From: an uncultured Blautia sp.
Lineage (GTDB): Bacteria; Bacillota; Clostridia; Lachnospirales; Lachnospiraceae
Length of the DNA: 8,016 nt
Reading direction: 5' to 3'
NCBI GenBank assembly: GCA_900556555.1
Contig: USPF01000072.1
Coordinates: 1 to 8,016, forward strand
Shown one piece after another: positions 1 through 5,750 of the stretch (positions are counted from its first letter, which is position 1; each line of letters opens with the position of its first letter). The position numbers and the translations under genes are program-made. A model generated the notes under the pieces. It was given only the letters and a program-made list of their open reading frames with translations, had not been told where the DNA came from and made no database searches.

Positions 1-444
1 AACAGAAAAAATCACCTGGTTCAGCAAATCCAGCTCTGCGGAACACAGGTTTTCCAGAATCTCAGGGTCATTCTGAAACACTTCCATAAACTCACTGGAA
101 TCCCGGAAGCTTTTCCGGTTTTCCTTCAGCACATGCATCATCATATTTTCCTGGAATTTTCTCTTGATGGAAAAGCGGAACCTTGTATCCAGCACACCAC
201 CGTATTTTATGGCACATAAATGCAAAAGATTCAGCAGGATGTAGATACTGCCACAGGTCAGGAAAACAGAGAGATTTACCGCTTCCAGGCTATTAAAAAT
301 CTGCTGGATCATCAGGCTCACCAGCAAGGGAACGAAGCTGATAAACAACCATATGAAAAAATTTCCTAACAGGATTTTTGGATTCTGAAACATGAATTTT
401 AGATTCATTTTCACAATTCTTTTATCTATCTTTTGGTTTTTCAT
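1..444 (-). CDS. ABC exporter half-transporter, N-terminal part (runs off window)
   Basis: This reading frame is open from the ATG at 444 to the window edge (148 residues) and continues outside. The product begins with a basic cytoplasmic stretch (MKNQKIDKRIVKMNLK), then hydrophobic helices at about residues 24-46 and 57-78. A charged amphipathic segment follows with the pattern around FRDSSEFMEVFQNDPEILEN, typical of the first intracellular loop of type-1 ABC exporters. No nucleotide-binding domain is inside the window, so the family call rests on the membrane topology and on two homologous-looking ABC genes directly upstream. Only 7 bases separate the ATG from the stop of the preceding ABC gene, and no good Shine-Dalgarno precedes it, so translational coupling is likely. 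An in-frame ATG at 468 would overlap the upstream gene by 17 bases; a later one lies at 408. The start is therefore uncertain. The substrate is unknown. Confidence 0.75.
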   Translation of the reverse strand, partial: MKNQKIDKRIVKMNLKFMFQNPKILLGNFFIWLFISFVPLLVSLMIQQIFNSLEAVNLSVFLTCGSIYILLNLLHLCAIKYGGVLDTRFRFSIKRKFQENMMMHVLKENRKSFRDSSEFMEVFQNDPEILENLCSAELDLLNQVIFSV

Positions 445-451
445 TTTGAAA

Positions 452-2083
452 TTACTGATATGTATCATAAATAATCTTACCACTCTCCATTTTTATTAAC
501 CGGTTACAAACAGCAGTTTTCTTCTTCTCATGTGTCACAAAAATCACCATGGAATCTTTGATGAGGTGTTCCAGAATTTCCACAAATTCCTGGTCAAATT
601 CCACATTTGTGAGAGCTTCATCAAACAAAATCAATATTGGCTTTACAAAGGAAATCCGAAGCATGTTAATCATCTGTGCAACGTCATAGGAGAGTTTCTT
701 TTCTTCTAGTATGCAGTCCATATGTTCTTCAAAATCAAAACCATGAAACGTATGATTGGTAATCCCCAGAACTTCCAGTTCCTTTAAAATTTCTTCTTTG
801 TTGATTTCTGAATGAAACGAGGTCAGATTCTCCTTTAAAGTTCCATGAAAAAGCTCCGGATTTCCACTTAAATACAGAACTTTATGCCCATATTCCTCTT
901 GATTTATTTCCTGAATATTGGTTCCGCAAAATTGAATTTCTCCATTTTGTACAGGTTCCTGTCTGCTTAAAAGCCTGCATAACGTGGATTTCCCACACCC
1001 TGATTCTCCCATAAGTGCAATCCTATTTCCGGGGTGAATTTGAAGTTTCATATGCTCCAGAATTTTCTTTTGATTGTAAAAATGGCTGGGGATATTTACA
1101 GAAAAGACGGCATCTTGTGTTGCTCTTGGAAATGCTATCCCTTCCTGTACCTCCTCATAATTCATAACCCCTTCCACCCTGTCTAAGCTAGTATGCAAAG
1201 ACAATAAATTTCTCATTAAAGTCTGCAGATCATCCATAGGGGCTTTTAACTGCTGGCCATAGGAGTAGAATAAATACACCGTTCCTATGGAAATCAGGTT
1301 TTGAAAGGCTAAGATTCCCCCTCCTAATAAAGCAATGGCATTTCCGAGAAATACCACAAATAAAGACACCATCCAGATGGAATACAGTGCCTTTTGTGCC
1401 AAAACCATGCTATCCCCATATCCTTGCATCCTACACTTCAGTTCTCTGAAAATAGATGGAATCTTCCCCGAATTTTTTATGTCTTTTCTTGCCTGGTACC
1501 ATTCATAACAAGCACTGATGTATTCGGATTTTCTGCTCCGTTCTTTTGCCAGATAGGACTGTTTTTTCTTCTGCATCTGTATGATATACCCCACAGATAT
1601 CAGGACATATATGCAAAAAAAGACGGCGATCCCTTTATTTTCATAAAACATAGCAATAACGATTCCAAATACTGTAAGAATGCCGGAAAGAATCTGCATC
1701 ATAGAATTTTCCAGAAAAGATTCTATGGTCTTTATATCATCATTAAAAACCAGCAGCCATTCCCCTGTATCCGTATTTTTGAAAAAAGAATCCCTATACC
1801 GTAAAATACGTTGAATCAGCTTTTCTCTTAATGTCCCTACGGTCTGCCAGGCACATTTGGAAGAAAAATATTTTTTAAGCAGCTCTGCCGCGTACAGTAC
1901 ACAGGACAGGAAAAGATAAATCCCTAAAGTCCGAAATTCTACTCTATTTTCCAGAATTGCGTCTAAAAACATCTGCACCAGTTTGGGAAGAAAAATGGTA
2001 ATCCCTGTCTGGAGCAGTAACAGGAGCAATGCACCTGAAAATAATTTGTTGCATATAAAGTTCTTGATAAGTTTCTTTTTCAT
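452..2083 (-). CDS. ABC exporter half-transporter with degenerate NBD (ABC2)
   Basis: This 543-residue protein has the usual length and order of a half-size type-1 ABC exporter. About six membrane helices lie at residues 13-33, 52-70, 125-147, 150-169, 233-255 and 262-280, followed by a nucleotide-binding domain. The Walker A motif GESGCGKST is at 359-367. Walker B (ILILFDEA, D488/E489) and the switch histidine H518 in VTHEK are intact. Two motifs depart from consensus: the Q-loop position reads YLSGNPELF (G407 where Gln is usual), and the signature reads LSYDV at 464-468 instead of LSGGQ. In heterodimeric exporters one subunit typically carries such changes, so this is inferred to be the degenerate partner of the ABC gene 44 bases upstream. 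Its ribosome site is a weak GAAGGA only 2 bases from the ATG. It probably exports a peptide, lipid or drug, but the substrate cannot be deduced. Confidence 0.9.
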   Translation of the reverse strand: MKKKLIKNFICNKLFSGALLLLLLQTGITIFLPKLVQMFLDAILENRVEFRTLGIYLFLSCVLYAAELLKKYFSSKCAWQTVGTLREKLIQRILRYRDSFFKNTDTGEWLLVFNDDIKTIESFLENSMMQILSGILTVFGIVIAMFYENKGIAVFFCIYVLISVGYIIQMQKKKQSYLAKERSRKSEYISACYEWYQARKDIKNSGKIPSIFRELKCRMQGYGDSMVLAQKALYSIWMVSLFVVFLGNAIALLGGGILAFQNLISIGTVYLFYSYGQQLKAPMDDLQTLMRNLLSLHTSLDRVEGVMNYEEVQEGIAFPRATQDAVFSVNIPSHFYNQKKILEHMKLQIHPGNRIALMGESGCGKSTLCRLLSRQEPVQNGEIQFCGTNIQEINQEEYGHKVLYLSGNPELFHGTLKENLTSFHSEINKEEILKELEVLGITNHTFHGFDFEEHMDCILEEKKLSYDVAQMINMLRISFVKPILILFDEALTNVEFDQEFVEILEHLIKDSMVIFVTHEKKKTAVCNRLIKMESGKIIYDTYQ

Positions 2084-2127
2084 GTTCCTTCTCTTTTAAT
2101 ACCTTTTTTGATTTGTATTATGGCAAA

Positions 2128-3540
2128 TCACTTTTTTGATGTCCATAATACACTTTCACCGATAATTTTATGAATATTTTCAGACTTCTTCATAACTCCC
2201 CCTTGTATCTCATAAATCTGATCCGATATTTCATCATAAATTTTATTATGGCTGATAACCAGAATACATTTTTTCTTCTTAATCCTTCCAAGTTCCTCTG
2301 CAAAATTCTGCTCCGTCTTATCATCCAGATTGCTTCCCGGTTCATCCAGAAGCATAAACTGGCTATTTCTAAATAAAATCCTTGCAAGAAATATTTTTTG
2401 CTTTTCTCCCAGGGATAGATTTTCCGGCTTCGTGATGACTTCTTTGTCTGCCGGAGGCAAGTGCAGAAGCTCCTCTATTTTTTCATAACTTCCAGGTTCC
2501 ACTTCCTGTCCGCACAGCACGTTTTCCCTGACTGTTCCCGGGAAAATAAAGTTGGGATAAAACAGGTAGCTGAAATCATTCCTATATTTTGATGGAACCT
2601 GAACTTTTCCATTTTCCTCAATCTGCATCTGTTCTTCTGAAAACACACCTGACAGAATATGAAACAATGTGGATTTCCCACATCCGTTTTCTCCTTTTAT
2701 CAGAATCAATCCAGGTTCTTCTACTGAAAATTCTGGGATTTTGTACAAAACAGACCTGTCTGCCCGGTGTAAGGTAACATTTCTAATCAGAAGTTCTCCC
2801 CCTTCACTACCTGGAAGCTTCTCCTCCTGTTCCGGCATTTCTACAAACTCTCTGGCACGTTTAAAATTCGTTTTCTGGCTCATAAGGTCTGCCTGTACCA
2901 TGGCAATATCACCTAATGGTGCGAACAAATAGACAATAAGCTGTAATACAAATAACAGTGTGCCAAGGCTCATCTGTGCATTTACAACCAGATTTCCTCC
3001 CACAATTAAAATCAGAAGCGGTGCCAGGGTTGTAATAAATTTAGGTAGCTCCATAGTAAATAACAAAAAGAAGTGCTTCTTATTCTGCGTCTTATAAAAT
3101 TGGGATAAGGTACTTTGATACCGTTTTAACATATAATCCCAGGAATCATTTAAGCCGATACTCACCTTCTGATTCAGTATAATATCCACTTCTCTCTGCC
3201 ACGCATCCAGATTTTTCCGCTCTTCACTGACCAGACTTTGCAGTTTTCCTTTGTTTAGATAACTAGACACCAGATACAAAGGCGCCATAAGAAGTGCAAT
3301 CATTCCAAGTCCATAATGTGTGCGGAAAATCAGAAAAATCACTACCAGCAATTCAATAAAATCTACGGGTACACAGATGAAATAATTCGCCAGAGTATAA
3401 ACCGGAGTCATGTCATTGATGACATTAAAAATCTTACTTTTCGGTTCCTTTTCATAAGCCGGAGCCTGGCATTTTGAAATCTTTTTGGCAATTTCCATAC
3501 GGTAATCTTCTGCAACACGATTTACATATACCTGGCTCAT
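2128..3540 (-). CDS. C-terminal part of ABC1: remaining TMD and ATP-binding domain
   Basis: This open frame of 470 residues begins at an internal ATG with no convincing Shine-Dalgarno (the upstream bases are T-rich). It holds helices 3-6 of the exporter at about residues 46-72, 76-94, 155-182 and 190-212, then the ATPase domain. Walker A is GENGCGKST (283-291), the signature is LSLGEKQ (375-381), Walker B is FMLLDE (395-400), the D-loop is SNLD and the switch histidine is H431 in VISHNK. The Q-loop region YLFYPNFIF lacks the usual Gln, but the signature Ser and Gly are kept. Compared with the neighbouring ABC2, this is the more consensus-like half. A transporter lacking helices 1-2 would not be expected to work, so efficient independent initiation here is doubtful. 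Annotation pipelines would probably call this fragment as an ABC transporter ATP-binding protein. Confidence 0.8.
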   Translation of the reverse strand: MSQVYVNRVAEDYRMEIAKKISKCQAPAYEKEPKSKIFNVINDMTPVYTLANYFICVPVDFIELLVVIFLIFRTHYGLGMIALLMAPLYLVSSYLNKGKLQSLVSEERKNLDAWQREVDIILNQKVSIGLNDSWDYMLKRYQSTLSQFYKTQNKKHFFLLFTMELPKFITTLAPLLILIVGGNLVVNAQMSLGTLLFVLQLIVYLFAPLGDIAMVQADLMSQKTNFKRAREFVEMPEQEEKLPGSEGGELLIRNVTLHRADRSVLYKIPEFSVEEPGLILIKGENGCGKSTLFHILSGVFSEEQMQIEENGKVQVPSKYRNDFSYLFYPNFIFPGTVRENVLCGQEVEPGSYEKIEELLHLPPADKEVITKPENLSLGEKQKIFLARILFRNSQFMLLDEPGSNLDDKTEQNFAEELGRIKKKKCILVISHNKIYDEISDQIYEIQGGVMKKSENIHKIIGESVLWTSKK

Positions 3541-3558
3541 ATACTTAGAAAAATAGAA

Positions 3559-3771
3559 CTAAAACACATGAATGGCAACGCATGTCAATATCACAAAAAC
3601 GACCCAGATATAGGGAATTGTCTTTCCTTTTTCTATCATTTCATCTGTCAGATATAGGGTAAAAAATGACGGAATAAGCATAAGCAAAAAAGTCACAAGT
3701 TCCAGGGAAATTCGCCCAAGACGAACCCTTAACGGGATTTCTACAATACAAAGTTCTGATGTTTTCAACAT
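3559..3771 (-). CDS. N-terminal fragment of ABC1 up to the amber codon
   Basis: This 70-residue frame starts at the ATG at 3771, which has an excellent ribosome binding site (AAAAGGAGG, 8 bases upstream). It encodes a short polar N-terminus followed by two hydrophobic segments at about residues 21-42 and 52-70 (for example IPYIWVVFVILTCVAIHV). These match membrane helices 1 and 2 of an ABC exporter half. On its own it has no recognisable function, because the nucleotide-binding domain and the other helices lie beyond the TAG. If translated as written, it would give only a short two-helix membrane peptide. Confidence 0.7.
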   Translation of the reverse strand: MLKTSELCIVEIPLRVRLGRISLELVTFLLMLIPSFFTLYLTDEMIEKGKTIPYIWVVFVILTCVAIHVF

Positions 3772-3779
3772 GTGGTCAT

Positions 3780-3788
3780 CCTCCTTTT
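3780..3788 (-). promoter_or_regulatory. Ribosome binding site of ABC1
   Basis: AAAAGGAGG on the minus strand, 8 bases before the ATG at 3771, is near-perfect and fixes the true start of the interrupted ABC gene. The ATG at 3540, after the amber codon, has nothing comparable. Confidence 0.85.
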
Positions 3789-3818
3789 TTCCTTAAAAAT
3801 ACGTGTCCTTAAGTCCGT

Positions 3819-3847
3819 ATTATACTAATCCGTTTTTTAAAAGTCCA
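3819..3847 (-). promoter_or_regulatory. Predicted sigma-A-type promoter of the ABC block
   Basis: On the minus strand a perfect TATAAT -10 box (3824-3819) lies 17 bases downstream of TGGACT (3847-3842), a 4-of-6 match to the -35 consensus. Transcription would start near 3812, about 40 bases before the ABC1 start codon. The weak -35 box, together with the repeats just upstream of it, suits a promoter that needs an activator; that is inference. Confidence 0.7.
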
Positions 3848-3851
3848 TGAC

Positions 3852-3871
3852 GTTTTCGGAAAACTTTTTCC
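3852..3871. promoter_or_regulatory. Overlapping palindromes upstream of ABC promoter (operator candidate)
   Basis: Two perfect inverted repeats share a middle half-site. GTTTTC-G-GAAAAC spans 3852-3864, and GGAAAA-CT-TTTTCC spans 3858-3871. They begin 4 bases upstream of the predicted -35 box, covering roughly -40 to -59. Neither arm is followed by a T-run on the minus strand, so a terminator is unlikely. A binding site for one of the adjacent HTH regulators is the natural guess, untested. Confidence 0.5.
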
Positions 3872-3889
3872 AAAAACCTCAAAAACCTC
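3872..3889. repeat. Tandem 9-bp direct repeat upstream of ABC promoter
   Basis: Two exact adjacent copies of AAAAACCTC (GAGGTTTTT on the minus strand) occupy 3872-3880 and 3881-3889. They abut the palindromes and lie at about -60 to -77 from the predicted start of the ABC transcript. The repeat lies in the gap between the regulator stop codon and the promoter, so it is not coding. It may be part of the same regulatory region. Confidence 0.6.
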
Positions 3890-3901
3890 AAAAGAGAAAG
3901 A

Positions 3902-4818
3902 CTAAACCTTAAACTCCCCATACCTCTCTTCAAAATGTTTCCGTATATGGCTCTTGATTCTGATATCACCCACGAAGTCTGCCATGTAATAAGCCTGTAC
4001 CAGCTTTTCCTTGCAGGCTTCTTTATCCTTACGCTGCACTTCCATCTCATAGGCAATATTATACAAACTCCCATAAATTCTTCCTGCCATATCATATTTC
4101 ATATATCTTTTGTTTCTTTCTCCTCTATTTCCAGGGCTTCTTCTGTCTCTCCACTTCTCCCCAGACACTGTGCCAGATTTGACAAGAGAAGCCCCTCACT
4201 GACACATTTCTCTTCCTCGTTCATCCTCGTTGTTTCAAAATATTTCTGCATCTGCCGCATGAGATCCAATGCCTCTTGATAGTTTTCTTCCTGCATATAG
4301 GAAACTGCAATATTGCAAACTATCCAGCACTCTGTCCTGGTAAACACTCCCTTAGGGACATTTTTCCCATCCCAATGAGGAATGGTAAGCCGCAGTGCTT
4401 CATTTAATTTTACTCTCTTTTCTTTTGCACTGATCTCACCCAGATTATACCTGCACAGTGCCTTCAGACGCATGACTGCCTGCCTGTTTACTTTATCTTC
4501 CAAATCCAAATGCTCTTCAAAATCTTCCAGCTTCATTAAGGCTTCTTCAAACTGATGGGACTGGTTAAGCTGGAGAATCTTCTCCCACTGTTCCATTTTC
4601 TTATAACTTTCTACCCTGATATGGGGAAAATATTTTTCCCCACACCTTCCCATACGCTCCATCAATGCTTTGAAATTTGCCCTGTTGGGTGTCCGTTTTC
4701 CCGTCTCGATTCTGGATAAGGTTTCTGTGGTACAGATACCTTCTGACAGCTCTTCCTGTGTCATGCCCAGGCTTTCTCTTGTCCGTTTTATGACCTCTCC
4801 TATATAATACAATCCCAT
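3902..4818 (-). pseudogene. HTH-TPR transcriptional regulator 2, frameshifted near C-terminus
   Basis: The intact N-terminal 239 codons stop at the TGA at 4099. The missing C-terminus is present in the -1 frame, through to TAG at 3902-3904. That segment reads YMKYDMAGRIYGSLYNIAYEM and then QAYYMADFVGD, SHIRKHFEERYG. This is the kind of terminal TPR helix pair expected for this regulator type, and it parallels QKAYYIYRLYEKQ and KIRKYLEEIYQ at the end of the regulator gene upstream. The total length is 917 bases, and one added base gives 918, or 305 residues, matching the 316 of the tandem paralogue. The shift lies within about 4100-4130 (AAAGAAACAAAAGATATATGA), after ALEIEE. No classic X XXY YYZ slippery heptamer is visible there. 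A single-base deletion or a sequence error is the simplest cause. Confidence 0.8.
4099..4818 (-). CDS. HTH-TPR (XRE-like) regulator 2, open part
   Basis: Residues 6-60 form an XRE-type helix-turn-helix (IGEVIKRTRESLGMTQEELS, then CTTETLSRIETGKR). Helical repeats rich in Leu, Ala and Glu follow from about residue 75, with TPR-like pieces such as SHQFEEALMKLEDFEEHLD and ENYQEALDLMRQMQKYFE. This architecture resembles Rgg/PlcR-type regulators, where the TPR-like domain often binds a peptide; ligand binding here is only inferred. The ATG at 4818 has GGAGG 10 bases upstream (4829-4833) and lies inside the last codons of the upstream regulator, giving a 19-base overlap. As written the protein ends at residue 239 with the out-of-place tail KETKDI, without its last TPR helices. 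DNA binding could survive, but ligand response or dimerisation may be lost. It lies directly upstream of the ABC promoter and is its likely controller. Confidence 0.85.
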   Translation of the reverse strand: MGLYYIGEVIKRTRESLGMTQEELSEGICTTETLSRIETGKRTPNRANFKALMERMGRCGEKYFPHIRVESYKKMEQWEKILQLNQSHQFEEALMKLEDFEEHLDLEDKVNRQAVMRLKALCRYNLGEISAKEKRVKLNEALRLTIPHWDGKNVPKGVFTRTECWIVCNIAVSYMQEENYQEALDLMRQMQKYFETTRMNEEEKCVSEGLLLSNLAQCLGRSGETEEALEIEEKETKDI

Positions 4819-5750
4819 TGATAGATTTCCTCCAAGTATTTCCGAATTTTCTCTGCTTCTTCCTGTTTTTCATACAAGCGGTAAATATAGTATGCCTTTT
4901 GCCAGCTTTTCAGCATAACCTCCTTTGCTTCCTCCTTTTTCTGAAAAAGATCTTCCAGACATTTTGCCTGTATATGCAGCAATTCCGGCAAACAACAGGT
5001 TTTCTTTTCTTCCTGCAGTATCTTCAGGCATGTTTCCGCTGCGTTCAGGGTTCTGGCACTGCCTTTCGTTTCCATCATGTTTCTGGCGTGTTTGCAGAAA
5101 AGCTCTGTATATAATTTCAAATAGATTTTAACTCTTTTTTTCTCACGCCCTATGTTTTCCAGGAGCATTTCCCTGAGTTTCTCACTTTTTTCTACTTCAC
5201 CCATATGCTCATAAATATCCGAAAGAGCATGGAGGATTTCCAGTTCCATTTCCCCAAGTGCAGCGTTTCCTACGGTCTCTTCTAGGCTTGGAACAATTTC
5301 CTCAGCAGCAGCTTCTAACAACTCTTTTGCTTCTTGAAAATCCCCTTCCTGCATGCATAAAAAACCCTGCATATATGCAAGAAACTGTCTCTGCAAAGGA
5401 TTTTTTTCTACTTTTTCTCCCCACTGCTGCCTGTACGTTTGAATGGCACAAGCCAGTCTTTCTGTATCTTCCCTGAATGCCAATTCTTCCATTTGGCTTC
5501 TCTGTTCCCACTGCTGCAGCCCTTCTTCTGTGGCATAAAGCTCATACTTATCTATTTTATAACCAAGGCGCTGAAAGATTCTCCATGCCAGCAAAAGCTC
5601 CATTTCCCGCTCTCCTGCTTCAATTCTGCTCAGAGTTGCCACGGAACACAAACCCCTTGAAAGCTGCTCCAGGCCTATTTTCGCCTCTTCCCGCATCCTG
5701 CGGACAATATCGCCTACAGTCCACTGCTGTTGTTCGTTCCAGTCAATCAT
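4800..5750 (-). CDS. HTH-TPR (XRE-like) transcriptional regulator 1
   Basis: This intact 316-residue protein starts at the ATG at 5750, with AGGAG 5 bases upstream. Residues 12-65 form an XRE-type helix-turn-helix (VGDIVRRMREEAKIGLEQLS, then CSVATLSRIEAGER). The rest is almost wholly helical, with TPR-like repeats such as GDFQEAKELLEAAAEEI, LSDIYEHMGEVEKSEKLREM and AETCLKILQEE. It shares the pattern C-x3-TLSRIE-x-G-x-R and overall length with the next regulator, so the two are probably tandem paralogues. Its start overlaps the oxidoreductase stop by 8 bases, and its end overlaps the next regulator by 19, suggesting coupled translation of all three. Proteins of this type often control nearby transporter or peptide genes. 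Its target and ligand are not visible in the sequence, though the ABC promoter is the nearest candidate. Confidence 0.88.
   Translation of the reverse strand: MIDWNEQQQWTVGDIVRRMREEAKIGLEQLSRGLCSVATLSRIEAGEREMELLLAWRIFQRLGYKIDKYELYATEEGLQQWEQRSQMEELAFREDTERLACAIQTYRQQWGEKVEKNPLQRQFLAYMQGFLCMQEGDFQEAKELLEAAAEEIVPSLEETVGNAALGEMELEILHALSDIYEHMGEVEKSEKLREMLLENIGREKKRVKIYLKLYTELFCKHARNMMETKGSARTLNAAETCLKILQEEKKTCCLPELLHIQAKCLEDLFQKKEEAKEVMLKSWQKAYYIYRLYEKQEEAEKIRKYLEEIYQWDCII

Larger units (their letters stand above)
2128..3771 (-). pseudogene. ABC exporter half-transporter interrupted by in-frame amber codon (ABC1)
   Basis: Read through, this is one continuous frame of 548 codons including the final TGA. 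It would give a 547-residue ABC exporter, close to the 543 residues of its downstream neighbour. The only interruption is TAG at 3559-3561, after codon 70. The six codons between the TAG and the next ATG at 3540 stay in the same frame (FYFSKY) and fit the usual link between membrane helix 2 and the first cytoplasmic loop. There is no indel. The rest of the frame keeps its membrane helices and an intact-looking nucleotide-binding domain, so the lesion looks recent. A TGG or CAG codon changed by one base would produce it. The gene is first in the ABC block, behind a good promoter and ribosome site, so the lesion could affect the whole exporter. Sequence error remains possible. Confidence 0.85.

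Noticed and set aside
1394..1804. Plus-strand open frame of 136 codons opposite ABC2
   Set aside because: It lies wholly antisense to a well-supported ABC transporter gene, has no ribosome binding site and its product resembles no family.
2084..2127. Gap between ABC1 and ABC2, checked for a promoter or small gene
   Set aside because: The 44 A/T-rich bases contain only a weak ribosome site. No convincing -35/-10 pair or small reading frame is visible.
3559..3561. TAG considered as evidence of a recoded genetic code or pyrrolysine
   Set aside because: TAG terminates both regulator genes nearby, and nothing in the window suggests a suppressor tRNA, so a point mutation or error is more economical.
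3852..3871. Palindromes considered as the intrinsic terminator of the regulator operon
   Set aside because: The stem is A/T-rich and is followed by GAAAACG rather than a T-run on the transcribed strand, so a protein-binding site fits better.
3820..4095. Minus-strand open frame of 91 codons covering the end of regulator 2 and the operator region
   Set aside because: It is in the wrong frame relative to the conserved C-terminal TPR sequence and runs through the promoter region.
4099..4130. Programmed -1 frameshifting in regulator 2
   Set aside because: There is no in-frame X XXY YYZ heptamer and no evident downstream stem at the right distance. Only a short AAAA run is present.
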